Below are positions 10,834 through 19,576 of a stretch of 64,000 nt of DNA, in pieces. The DNA is taken from contig NZ_JPRM01000036.1 in assembly GCF_000737695.1 (NCBI RefSeq), forward strand, positions 101,197 to 165,196, written 5' to 3'. The notes under the pieces were generated by a model that was not told where the DNA came from, did not search any database, and saw only the letters and a list, made by a program, of their open reading frames with translations. The position numbers were made by a program, and so were the translations under genes. How positions within the stretch are numbered: the first letter of the stretch is position 1; each line of letters begins with the position of its first letter. The stretch comes from Flavobacterium hydatis. GTDB taxonomy: Bacteria; Bacteroidota; Bacteroidia; Flavobacteriales; Flavobacteriaceae.

Positions 10834-11169
10834 ATGATAGTATCTATTACAAAAATAAAAAGCACATCACTATTAAAATCAATGTCATTATTCTCTGTAG
10901 AAAGCCGATTAAAAAAACAGATGAAAGAAGTAAAGTGCATAAAATATAGAAGTTTAAAACTCTTTAGAATTGTTTATACAATGACATTATGGAGAGACCA
11001 AGAACATATGTTAGAATTTAGAAACAACGGAGAACATAGAAATGTTATGAAGGATATAGGCAAAATAGCAGTATACGGCGCCTATGTTTCTTATGAAACA
11101 GATAAAAGCCCTTCATGGAAATCTGCAATAAAGATGTTAAACGAAAAAGGAAAGAAAGTAAACTATTAA
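10834..11169 (+). CDS. small ABM/dimeric alpha-beta-barrel-like protein in PKS cluster
   Basis: A 111-residue protein between the terminal PKS and the Rieske-P450 gene. The central segment TLWRDQEHMLEFRNNGEHR resembles the pattern (LW, then acidic, then RNSGAH-like) of the antibiotic-biosynthesis-monooxygenase/DUF3291 group of small dimeric ferredoxin-like barrels. There is no signal peptide or membrane segment. It lies 30 bp after the PKS stop and 22 bp before the next gene, so it is part of the same transcript. Such proteins in polyketide clusters act as cofactor-free oxygenases, or as structural or cyclisation helpers. Which of these applies here cannot be read from the sequence, and the family assignment is by motif resemblance only. 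Confidence 0.6.
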   Translation: MIVSITKIKSTSLLKSMSLFSVESRLKKQMKEVKCIKYRSLKLFRIVYTMTLWRDQEHMLEFRNNGEHRNVMKDIGKIAVYGAYVSYETDKSPSWKSAIKMLNEKGKKVNY

Positions 11170-11191
11170 TTGATTTATAAAATTACAGAAT

Positions 11192-12997
11192 ATGATGGAA
11201 ACTGAAAAACAATTTTATCCGATTAGACTAATAAATATTAGTGAAATAAAGGATAATAAAATGATTGGTGTCAATAAAGAAAACGTAGAACTTGTAGTAG
11301 TTAATCATAACGATGAGATTAAGATATTTCAAGGATTATGTCCACACGAAAAAGAACTGCTAAGTTTCGGAGAAATTGATGAAGAGCTAAATATTGTATG
11401 TCCTGCACATCAATGGAAGTTCAATTGTATATCAGGAGAAAATAAATGTAATTCAAAAGGCGGTCTAAAAACGTTCTATTATGAAATAGTCAACGGGGAT
11501 ATTTTTATCGATAAAAATGAACTTTTAGAGCATAAAAGAGAAATGGAAAATGCTCCTGCACAAAGACAAGTGCGTATAAAAACATTAAAAGATTTGCCAG
11601 GCCCAAAAGCAATACCTGTTTTTGGAAATTCGCTAAGCTTTCTTTCTAAAATGACAAAAGTGCATTTACAATACGAAGAATGGGCAAAGAAATATGGATC
11701 TTTTTATAAGATTAATGTTAATGGAGAAGACGGAGTAGTAATTTCGGAAGTGTCTTATATCAAGGAAATTTTAAATCAGCGACCTTATAAATACAGACGA
11801 TTCAAAAATATCAGACCAGTATTAGAAGAGATGGATGTTCATAACCTTTTCTCGACAGAAGGAGATGAGTGGAAAAGAAGCAGAAAATATGTAACCCAAG
11901 CATTATCAAATAAAGTACTCCGGTCTTTTTATCCATCGATAAAAGAAACTACAGAAGATCTTTATAATCACTGGGAGAGAACATTAGAAAAAACGTCAGA
12001 GATAGATGTACACAAAGACATTTTTAATTACTCATTTGATATCATATCTTATTTAGCATTTGGGCAGAAAATAGGAACTGTTGGAAATGAAGAAAATAAG
12101 ATTCAGAACAATTACAAAAGAGTAATGAACATGATTCAATTTAGAATTGTAGTTCCTGTTCAATATTGGAAATTTTTTAAACTACCTAAAGATCATAAGT
12201 TAGATAATGATCTAAAAGAAATAAAACAAGGTATTTGGAAATATATAAATGAAGCAAAAGAAAGGATAAGATTAAATCCTGAATTAAAAGAAAACCCTAC
12301 AAACTATATCGAGGCTTTATTACAAGCAACAGATGATCAGGGACTATACTTAACAGATGAAGAGATTTATCCGAGCATATTTGGTACGCTCGTAGCAGGA
12401 GAAGATACTACTGCAAATACTATATTATGGGTGCTTCATTATATTACAGATTACCCAGAAGTTCAGAAAAAAATGAGAGAAGAAATATCACTTGTTTTAG
12501 GAGACGAAAAGTTTTTACAAATAATGGATGATTCTAATCAGCTAGAATATGTAAATGCAGTTATTTATGAGGTGATGAGGTTAAAACCAGTAATTCCTGT
12601 TATAGCCTTAACTACAAATGAAGACTGTGTTATTGGAGAGTATGAAATACAAAAAGATACAGACGTGTTTTTATTATCTCACTACAGAGATCAGGAAAGT
12701 TGCCCATTTTTAAAAAGAGAAGCATTTGATCCGGAACGTTGGGTAGAAAGTAAGAGCATTACATTCCATACCAATCAAAGTAACCTTATTCCTTTTGGAC
12801 TTGGAAAAAGAATATGTCCAGGAAAATCGTTGGCAATGGTAGAAATGAAAACCATTTTGTGTATGATTTTAAAAAATTATGAAATAAGCAAATCAGACAA
12901 AGAAAATAAGGTAGAAGATCACTTTAATACAACTCTGGGACCAAGTAAATTCAATATAAAAATAGAACGTATAAATGCGCCAGTTTTGGTAGTATAA
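11192..12997 (+). CDS. Rieske [2Fe-2S]-cytochrome P450 fusion protein
   Basis: A 601-residue protein. Residues about 1-115 form a Rieske ferredoxin domain with the cluster ligands CPH and, after 17 further residues, CPAH (C-x-H...C-x2-H). Residues about 130-600 form a cytochrome P450: proline-rich start LPGPKAIPVFGN, I-helix oxygen-activation motif AGEDTT, K-helix ExxR as EVMR, and the haem loop PFGLGKRICPG with Cys as axial ligand. The Rieske domain probably feeds electrons directly to the haem. This is inference, because natural P450 redox fusions usually carry other partners or place the ferredoxin at the C-terminus. The protein is soluble, with no N-terminal anchor. Two consecutive Met codons (11192 and 11195) are possible starts. 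The position within the PKS operon suggests oxidative tailoring of the polyketide. Confidence 0.92.
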   Translation: MMETEKQFYPIRLINISEIKDNKMIGVNKENVELVVVNHNDEIKIFQGLCPHEKELLSFGEIDEELNIVCPAHQWKFNCISGENKCNSKGGLKTFYYEIVNGDIFIDKNELLEHKREMENAPAQRQVRIKTLKDLPGPKAIPVFGNSLSFLSKMTKVHLQYEEWAKKYGSFYKINVNGEDGVVISEVSYIKEILNQRPYKYRRFKNIRPVLEEMDVHNLFSTEGDEWKRSRKYVTQALSNKVLRSFYPSIKETTEDLYNHWERTLEKTSEIDVHKDIFNYSFDIISYLAFGQKIGTVGNEENKIQNNYKRVMNMIQFRIVVPVQYWKFFKLPKDHKLDNDLKEIKQGIWKYINEAKERIRLNPELKENPTNYIEALLQATDDQGLYLTDEEIYPSIFGTLVAGEDTTANTILWVLHYITDYPEVQKKMREEISLVLGDEKFLQIMDDSNQLEYVNAVIYEVMRLKPVIPVIALTTNEDCVIGEYEIQKDTDVFLLSHYRDQESCPFLKREAFDPERWVESKSITFHTNQSNLIPFGLGKRICPGKSLAMVEMKTILCMILKNYEISKSDKENKVEDHFNTTLGPSKFNIKIERINAPVLVV

Positions 12998-13049
12998 ATA
13001 AACCATTTGAATTATAAACTAGAGCCTTAAAATTTTTAAAAATAATAAA

Positions 13050-14360
13050 ATGAATAACAAAACGGCAATTATATTAGGAGGTGGAATTTCTGGATTATTG
13101 GTTTCAAAAGTACTCAGTAAAAAGTATGAAAAAGTAATCATAATCGAAAAAGACAAACTAGAAGATAAACCACAAGTACGACAAGGACAATCTCATGCAG
13201 GACAGTTTCATGTGTTGTTGCTTAGAGGCTTAAATACCTTAGAACATTATTTTAAAGGAATTACAGGAGAGCTAAAAGAAGGTGGAGCGGTAGAGTTAGA
13301 TTTAGGAAATGGTGCATACTGGTATTCTTATGGAGGTGTAAAACAAAATAAGATTACGGGTATAAATACATTACTGTCCAGCAGAAAAATAATTGATTAT
13401 ACACTTAGAAAAAGAGTAGAAAAAATACCTAATGTTCAAATACTAGATAAAACCAAATATATTGATCTTATTGAAGAAAATGGGACAATTAAAGGAGTAA
13501 AAGTTAAGGGAGAAAATACCGAAGAATATGAAATAAAATCAGACTTGGTAATTGATGCAACCGGAAGAGGTTCCTTAACGCCTAAATGGTTAGAAAATCA
13601 TAATTACCCTAAAGTAGAAGAGGAGAGAACCTTAGTTAATATTACATACAAAACAGCCATATACAGCAGACTCGAAGGAGGACTTCAGGACGGAAAAATG
13701 CTAATGTATTCGCCAACATCTCCCGAAAAAATAGGAGTAGTGATACAACCTATAGAGAATAATCAAAACCTGGTTTGTGTAGCTGGCTGGCATAAAGCAG
13801 ACCCTCCGACTGATGAAGATTTACTGGAATTCCTTAAGCAATTACCAGACGAAAGATTTTATAAAGTATTGTCTGCATGCAAAAAAGAAAGTGATTTTGT
13901 AACCTATAAAGTTCCTTATTGCTTGAGAAGATATTTTGAAAAATTATCTGATTTCCCTAAAGGATTTCTTCCGATAGGCGATGTGTTTTGCAATCTGAAT
14001 CCGGCACACGGACAAGGTATAACCTCAGCATGTTTGCAAGTAGAAATTTTAGAAGAACTAATAAAGAAACATGATCCAGCAAATATGTCTGAGATATATT
14101 TTAAAAGAATAGTTAAAGTTTTAGATGAATGTTGGAATGCCTCAGCCTATGAAAATTTTAGGTACGAGGAAACTATAGGTATAAAACCTAAAGCAGTAAA
14201 CCTTGTTAATAAATATATGGTAGCAATTCATAAAGCAGCCAATAAAGATGCATCAGTATATGCTGAGCTCGTAAAGGTTTCGGTTATGATAAAACCTGCA
14301 ATGAATTTATTTTCTCCTCCTTTTATGTGGAAAGTATTCGCGGCTAATATGCGTAAATAG
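13050..14360 (+). CDS. FAD-dependent oxidoreductase/monooxygenase (paralogue 1)
   Basis: A 436-residue flavoprotein. The N-terminal Rossmann motif is ILGGGISGLL, followed by IIIEKD, whose acidic residue binds the FAD ribose. The conserved middle motif DATGRGS and the second FAD motif GDVFCNLNPAHGQG are those of group A flavin monooxygenases and the geranylgeranyl-reductase-like superfamily. It has no WxWxIP motif, so a flavin halogenase is unlikely. It is clearly paralogous to the protein at 16703-18022: same length, and a shared GQ(S/P)...GxFHxxL-type segment, WYSYGG and DFVTYKVPY-type segment. It lies in the tailoring part of the PKS operon between the Rieske-P450 and the AT-ER gene. A likely role is hydroxylation, epoxidation or desaturation of the polyketide, but the substrate is unknown. 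Confidence 0.85.
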   Translation: MNNKTAIILGGGISGLLVSKVLSKKYEKVIIIEKDKLEDKPQVRQGQSHAGQFHVLLLRGLNTLEHYFKGITGELKEGGAVELDLGNGAYWYSYGGVKQNKITGINTLLSSRKIIDYTLRKRVEKIPNVQILDKTKYIDLIEENGTIKGVKVKGENTEEYEIKSDLVIDATGRGSLTPKWLENHNYPKVEEERTLVNITYKTAIYSRLEGGLQDGKMLMYSPTSPEKIGVVIQPIENNQNLVCVAGWHKADPPTDEDLLEFLKQLPDERFYKVLSACKKESDFVTYKVPYCLRRYFEKLSDFPKGFLPIGDVFCNLNPAHGQGITSACLQVEILEELIKKHDPANMSEIYFKRIVKVLDECWNASAYENFRYEETIGIKPKAVNLVNKYMVAIHKAANKDASVYAELVKVSVMIKPAMNLFSPPFMWKVFAANMRK

Positions 14361-14393
14361 TTTTTTTTATTAATTAAAACCAAGAACAAATCG

Positions 14394-16670
14394 ATGAAAG
14401 CAATAATGTTTCCAGGACAAGGAGCCCAATACAAAGGAATGGGGAAAAACCTTTTTGATAAGTATAAAGATAAAACGGAAATAGCTTCGAATATCCTCGG
14501 ATATGACCTAGAAGAATTATGTCTTAAAGATCCAAAAAGAGAACTTAACAAAACAGAATTTACCCAACCTGCTTTGTTTGTTGTTAACGCATTAAAATAT
14601 GATGAACAATTTGCTGCAACCCAAGCAGATTATTTTATAGGTCATAGTTTAGGAGAATATAATGCTCTATTAGCAGCAGGAGCATTTGATTTTGAAACCG
14701 GAGTACGAATTGTACAAAAGAGAGGAGCTTTGATGGGCGAAGCCTCTGGTGGAGCTATGGCAGCTGTTTTAGGATTAGATGAAATTGCTTTAAAAGATAA
14801 ACTGAAAGAAGGAGGGCATCATGCTATAGATATAGCAAACTTCAATACTCCCACACAAGTAGTCGTATCAGGCCCTGAAGAAGCAATCAATCAGTTAGTA
14901 AAAGATTTTGATCAGCAAAATATAAAAATTATTCAATTACTAGTTACAGCACCGTTTCACTCCAGATATATGCAAAGTGCAGTAGAAGAGTTTAATAGTT
15001 TTATTCATAAACTAGAATTCAATAATCTTAAAGTTCCCGTAGTTTCTAATGTTACAGCGAGAAGTTATAATCAGCATCAAATTAAAGATTTACTGAGTAC
15101 GCAAATAGCAAGTTCGGTACAATGGGTAGATTCTATCCGTTATCTGATGGGAAAAAATGTTAAAGAATACGAAGAAGTAGGAGGAGATAGATTAACCAAA
15201 ATGGTTGAGCAAATCCAGAGTAGTTGTACGCCTATTTACGAAGAAATAAAGGTAGAAAAGGTAATCCTTAATGGCGAAAAGAAAGTAGAAAAAGAAGTAA
15301 CAGAAACAACTATAAGTCATAAAACAAATACGTTAGGAAGCAGCACATTTTGTAAAAGATACAACACTGCTTATGCTTATGTAGCAGGAGGACTCCACAT
15401 GGGAATAGCTTCTGTAGCGATGGTGAAAAAAATGGCAAACTCGCAGATGTTAGGATTTTTGGGAACCAAAGGACGTACTATAAAAGAAATTAATAATGAT
15501 ATAGAAAAGCTTCAAGAACAACTAACAAAAGAAAGACCTTTTGGGGTTAATTTATATCACAATATTCTAGAGCCTAATAAAGAAATTGAATTAGTTAATA
15601 GCTTGTTAGATCACGGGATAACAATAATAGAAGCAGGAGGATTTAGTCAAATCACCTTGGCATTAGCCTATTTTAGGACAGTTGGTTTAGTAAGGAAAAA
15701 TGATCAGAGTATAAAATGTAAGAACCGAATTATAGCCAAAATATCGCGACCAGAAGTAGCAGAAGGCTTTATGAAACCAGTTCCAGAAAGACTTATTAAG
15801 AGGTTGTTAGACAAAGAATGGATAACACAAGATCAGGCAGAAATGGCAAGAGAAATTCCTTTAAGTGGAGATATCTGTATTGAAGCAGATCCAGGAGGCG
15901 TAACTCATAGAAGTTCTGCATTTGTTTTGTTTCCTTCTATAAAAAGTTTGCGTAACCAAATACAGCAACAATATGAGTATAAAGACCCTATACATCTAGG
16001 AATTTCGGGAGGAATAGGAACACCAGAAGCCGCTGTTAGTGCTTTTGTAATGGAAGCCGATTTTGTACTTACAGGTTCAATTAATCAATGTACAGTAGAA
16101 TCTTGTTTAAGTTCTGTAGCCAAAGAGTTATTGCAAAATAGTGATGTACAAGATACAGCCTACATTCCAGACGAAGAACTATTTGAGATAGGGATACAAG
16201 CACAAGTATTAAAAAAGGGGGTTCTGTTTGCAACACGTGCCAAAAAACTATACGAGTTGTACCAACGATATGATAGTTTAGATGCAATTCCCGATGATGT
16301 AAGAGAACAATTAGAGGTTAAATACTTCAAGAAAACATTGCCCGAAGTATGGAAAACGATTAAGCAAGAATTTATACAAAGAGGCGAAATAACACAAATA
16401 GAGAGTATAGAAGAAAGACCTAAGAAAAAGATGGCCACCATATTTAAGTATTATCTAAGATTAGCAAACCAATATGCATTGGATGGAATTATAGAAGAGC
16501 AATCTAATTTTCAGATACAAACCGGAGCCGCTTTAGGAGCATTTAATCAATGGGTAAAAGGAACTCCATTAGAAATATGGCAAAACAGACATGTAGATGA
16601 AATAGGCATGAAAATTATGGAAGCTGCAGAAAAACTTATGAAAAATAAATTCACGCTAGCCGAAGTATAA
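14394..16670 (+). CDS. trans-acting malonyl acyltransferase fused to PfaD-type enoyl reductase (AT-ER)
   Basis: A 758-residue protein. Residues 1-280 are a malonyl-CoA:ACP acyltransferase: FPGQGAQ near the N-terminus, nucleophile Ser85 in GHSLGEY, Arg110 in QKRGALM (the carboxylate-binding Arg of malonyl ATs), and His in APFHSRYM. Residues about 310-758 are a PfaD-like FMN enoyl reductase (GGLHMGIAS; EAGGFSQ; GGIGTPEAA), the trans-acting ER of trans-AT and polyunsaturated fatty-acid synthases. AT-ER fusions of this kind are well known in trans-AT clusters. The AT part should load the AT-less modules encoded upstream, and the ER part can reduce enoyl intermediates in trans. The gene is preceded by 33 bp of spacer and followed by 32 bp, inside one + strand operon. 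Confidence 0.93.
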   Translation: MKAIMFPGQGAQYKGMGKNLFDKYKDKTEIASNILGYDLEELCLKDPKRELNKTEFTQPALFVVNALKYDEQFAATQADYFIGHSLGEYNALLAAGAFDFETGVRIVQKRGALMGEASGGAMAAVLGLDEIALKDKLKEGGHHAIDIANFNTPTQVVVSGPEEAINQLVKDFDQQNIKIIQLLVTAPFHSRYMQSAVEEFNSFIHKLEFNNLKVPVVSNVTARSYNQHQIKDLLSTQIASSVQWVDSIRYLMGKNVKEYEEVGGDRLTKMVEQIQSSCTPIYEEIKVEKVILNGEKKVEKEVTETTISHKTNTLGSSTFCKRYNTAYAYVAGGLHMGIASVAMVKKMANSQMLGFLGTKGRTIKEINNDIEKLQEQLTKERPFGVNLYHNILEPNKEIELVNSLLDHGITIIEAGGFSQITLALAYFRTVGLVRKNDQSIKCKNRIIAKISRPEVAEGFMKPVPERLIKRLLDKEWITQDQAEMAREIPLSGDICIEADPGGVTHRSSAFVLFPSIKSLRNQIQQQYEYKDPIHLGISGGIGTPEAAVSAFVMEADFVLTGSINQCTVESCLSSVAKELLQNSDVQDTAYIPDEELFEIGIQAQVLKKGVLFATRAKKLYELYQRYDSLDAIPDDVREQLEVKYFKKTLPEVWKTIKQEFIQRGEITQIESIEERPKKKMATIFKYYLRLANQYALDGIIEEQSNFQIQTGAALGAFNQWVKGTPLEIWQNRHVDEIGMKIMEAAEKLMKNKFTLAEV

Positions 16671-16702
16671 TTACAGAATAAAAATATTAAAATAATAAGA
16701 AT

Positions 16703-18022
16703 ATGAGTACCAGAAGAGAACATGCAGTAGTAATTGGGGGGAGTATGGCAGGCTTAGTCGCAGCAAGAGTACTAAGCAAGCATTTTAGAAATGTAACTAT
16801 TATAGAAAAAGATAAAGTAAATGATAAACCAGAAACGAGAAAAGGACAACCTCAAACTAGGCATATTCATTTGGTATTAGCGCAGGCAATGAACATACTG
16901 TTGGGATATTTTCCTTCGCTAAAAAAAGAATTGAAGGAAGCTGGCGCATTAGAGCTCGATGTCTGTAATGATTACAATTGGTATTCTTATGGCGGATATA
17001 AGAAAAAAGGAGTTACAGGAATTACAGCCCTTACTATGACAAGGCAACTTTTAGAATATCATGTAAAAAAGCATGTTTTGAGCATCAGGAATATTAAAAT
17101 TCAAGATGAAACCAAAGCCTTAGAAATGAAAATGAAAGATGAAAATGTCTACGGTTTAGTATTAGAAAAAGATGGAGAAAAACAGCTTATAGATACTGAT
17201 TTTGTTGTAGATGCATCAGGAAGAGGAACCAGAGCTTATAAATGGCTAGAGCAGCATGGATATGCAACACCAGAAGAAACTAAAATTAAAATTGATATAA
17301 CGTATGTAACCATATTATTTGAGCGCAAAGAAATACCTCAAGGAAAAAAAGCAGAAGTAATTAGCTATACTCCAGATGCACCAAACGAAAAATTAGGAGC
17401 AGTGCTTATGCCTATCGAAGATAATAGATGGGTACTTACGCTAATAGGAATGAGAGGAGTAGAACCACCCCAAAATGATGAAGAATTATTAAAATTCTTA
17501 AAAGGACTTCCTATTTCAGGATTATATGATAATATATCAGGAGCTAAGAGACTTACAGATTTTCTAGTATTTAAATGTCCGCATAGCATAAGAAGACATT
17601 ATGAAAAACTAAAAAGATTCCCAGGAGCTTATTTAGTTTTAGGAGATTCAGTTTCAAACTTCAACCCGATGTATGCACAAGGAATGGCATCATCTATATG
17701 TCAGGCTAAAATTTTAGACGAAGTACTTACAATTATTCCATCAAATGATAAAGTATTTAAGCCTTATATAAATAAAGTAAATGACGTGATAGAAGATTTT
17801 TGGACCGCGGGCTCTTACGAAGATTTTAAATATCCAGAAACAGAAGGAGAAAAACCAGTTGGACTAAAAATGGTTAATGGATATATGAAAGCTTTGCAAA
17901 AAGCAGCCAATAAAGACACAGAATTATTTAAAGAAATATTAGAAGTAGCGGGATATCTTAAATCAGGAAAAACACTATTTAGACCCAAAATTATGTGGAA
18001 AGTATTTAAAACAAATCTATAA
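16703..18022 (+). CDS. FAD-dependent oxidoreductase/monooxygenase (paralogue 2)
   Basis: A 439-residue flavoprotein and paralogue of the protein at 13050-14360. The N-terminal motif is VIGGSMAGLVAARVL (third Gly position is Met-Ala-Gly), then TIIEKDK. The middle motif is DASGRGT, and the C-terminal FAD motif is GDSVSNFNPMYAQG. It shares the WYSYGG block and the C-terminal MWKVF ending with paralogue 1. No halogenase WxWxIP motif is present. The Arg/Gln-rich GQPQTRHIHLVL segment after the first beta-alpha-beta unit corresponds to GQSHAGQFHVLL in paralogue 1. Two diverged copies separated by the AT-ER gene suggest two sequential oxidations, or sub-functionalised enzymes, in the same pathway. 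The exact reaction is unknown. Confidence 0.85.
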   Translation: MSTRREHAVVIGGSMAGLVAARVLSKHFRNVTIIEKDKVNDKPETRKGQPQTRHIHLVLAQAMNILLGYFPSLKKELKEAGALELDVCNDYNWYSYGGYKKKGVTGITALTMTRQLLEYHVKKHVLSIRNIKIQDETKALEMKMKDENVYGLVLEKDGEKQLIDTDFVVDASGRGTRAYKWLEQHGYATPEETKIKIDITYVTILFERKEIPQGKKAEVISYTPDAPNEKLGAVLMPIEDNRWVLTLIGMRGVEPPQNDEELLKFLKGLPISGLYDNISGAKRLTDFLVFKCPHSIRRHYEKLKRFPGAYLVLGDSVSNFNPMYAQGMASSICQAKILDEVLTIIPSNDKVFKPYINKVNDVIEDFWTAGSYEDFKYPETEGEKPVGLKMVNGYMKALQKAANKDTELFKEILEVAGYLKSGKTLFRPKIMWKVFKTNL

Positions 18023-18042
18023 TTAAAATAAAAAACAAGAAT

Positions 18043-18276
18043 ATGAAAAATCAAATAATAGAACAAATCAGAGAAAATTTACTTGAAATTATTCCAGAAT
18101 TAGAAGGAACAACAATATCAAATGATGAGAAACTATCAGATATAGGAGCAAATTCTATTGATAGAGCAGAATTAATTGCATTAACATTAGAACAATTAGA
18201 AAAAGAAATTCCTAGAATAGAATTGGCAGGAGCGCAAACCATAAATGAATTAGCAGAATTGATTGCTGAAAAATAA
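18043..18276 (+). CDS. discrete donor acyl carrier protein of the beta-branching (HMGS) cassette
   Basis: A 77-residue ACP with the phosphopantetheine Ser in GANSIDRAEL. The N-S-I/V-D-R-A-E sequence after the Gly-Ala is the signature of AcpK-type donor ACPs of HMG-CoA-synthase cassettes (bacillaene, mupirocin-type pathways) and differs from the GVDS of the modular ACPs here. It carries malonyl that the next gene product decarboxylates to acetyl. The stop lies 16 bases before the chosen ATG of the KS gene, consistent with translational coupling. It is acidic, as expected for an ACP. Confidence 0.92.
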   Translation: MKNQIIEQIRENLLEIIPELEGTTISNDEKLSDIGANSIDRAELIALTLEQLEKEIPRIELAGAQTINELAELIAEK

Positions 18277-18292
18277 AAACACCTACGTTTAT

Positions 18293-19561
18293 ATGAGTCC
18301 AGATCAAATACATAAAGTTTGTGTAACAGGAATGGGAGTAGTTACGCCTGTAGGGATAGGAATCCCCGCTTTTACAGAGGCTTTAAAAAACGGAAAATCG
18401 AATTTTGCTATAAAAGAGTATGTTATAGAAGATAGAACTTTTAAATACATATATGGAAAAGTAGAAGATTTTGATCTAAAAAAGCACATATCTGATAGTG
18501 AGTTTGAGGAACATTGGAAACTAAAAGTTAAACGTTTACGAGATATTTCATTAAGTACTGCTTATGGAACATTTTGTGCGCTGGAAGCTTGGCATCATGC
18601 CAAGCTTCCATCAACTATTGATAAAAGTAAAATTGCTATAGTTGTAGCGGGAAATAATACACAACAGCAGCATTGTCAGGACATCAGAGATACTTACAAA
18701 AACAAAATGCAATTCATGAAACCTTCCTATGGATTCAATTTTTTGGATAGTGATATGATAGGTGTAGCGTCAGAATTATTTGAGATTACAGGAGAAGGAT
18801 TTACAGTAGGAGCTGCTAGTGCTAGCGGAAACATGGGAATCATTCAGGCTTGTAGACTTATAGAAGCAAAAGATTATGATGCCGTTATGGTAATTGCGCC
18901 TATGATGGATTTATCAGTTTATGAGTATCAAGGACTTTCTGCTTTGGGAGCAATGCAACCAATATCGCCAGATGCAGAAGAAATTCCTTTATATAAACCT
19001 TTTGATGTAGGTCATACAGGATTTGTATATGGGCAAAACGCAGGAGCAATTATTTTAGAATCAAAAGAACATGCTCAACAAAGAAAAGCAAAAGTATTTG
19101 GGACTATATCAGGCTACGGAGTTACACTAGATGCCAATAGAAATCCAAATCCCTCCGTAGATGGAGAACAAAAGGCTATAGCCAAAGCAATGCAAAAAGC
19201 AGGTATTGTACCAGAACAAATTGATTATATCAATGCACATGGTACAGGATCAAAACTTGGAGATTATACAGAGATAGAAGCTTTGATTAATTTGGAACTT
19301 AAAAACAAACCTATAAACAGTACAAAATCATTAATTGGTCATGGCATCACAGCGGCAGGAACAGTCGAAGCTATTGCAAGTCTGATACAAATGAATGAAA
19401 ATTTTGTGCATGAAAATCTTAATTTAAAAACACCAATAGACTTTCCTATGGATTGGATACAAAGCTATAGAGATGTTCATTCAATACAGTACACGTTAAG
19501 CAATAGTTTTGGTTTTGGAGGTATCAATACAGCAATCATTCTAGAGGCGTCACCAATATAG
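18293..19561 (+). CDS. decarboxylating ketosynthase of the beta-branching cassette (Cys-to-Ser KS)
   Basis: A 422-residue protein from the ATG at 18293. A TTG 30 bases upstream would lie inside the ACP gene and add a non-conserved tail, so it was not used. It has the KS fold motifs CVTGMGVVTPVG at the start, His in NAHGTGSKLGD and His in LIGHGITAAG, and ends in SFGFGGINTA. The nucleophile is changed: the usual TACASG reads AASASG, with Ser176 in place of Cys. Known family members with this change decarboxylate malonyl-ACP to acetyl-ACP and do not condense. It works with the preceding ACP and the following HMG-CoA-synthase homologue. Confidence 0.93.
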   Translation: MSPDQIHKVCVTGMGVVTPVGIGIPAFTEALKNGKSNFAIKEYVIEDRTFKYIYGKVEDFDLKKHISDSEFEEHWKLKVKRLRDISLSTAYGTFCALEAWHHAKLPSTIDKSKIAIVVAGNNTQQQHCQDIRDTYKNKMQFMKPSYGFNFLDSDMIGVASELFEITGEGFTVGAASASGNMGIIQACRLIEAKDYDAVMVIAPMMDLSVYEYQGLSALGAMQPISPDAEEIPLYKPFDVGHTGFVYGQNAGAIILESKEHAQQRKAKVFGTISGYGVTLDANRNPNPSVDGEQKAIAKAMQKAGIVPEQIDYINAHGTGSKLGDYTEIEALINLELKNKPINSTKSLIGHGITAAGTVEAIASLIQMNENFVHENLNLKTPIDFPMDWIQSYRDVHSIQYTLSNSFGFGGINTAIILEASPI

Positions 19562-19576
19562 AATTAAAGAAAAAAT

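Noticed and set aside
13050..18022. Flavin-dependent halogenases
   Set aside because: Both flavoproteins have FAD motifs but lack the WxWxIP motif and the lysine context of halogenases.
18263..18292. TTG start for the cassette KS
   Set aside because: It lies within the ACP gene and would add ten non-conserved residues; ATG at 18293 precedes the conserved KS start.
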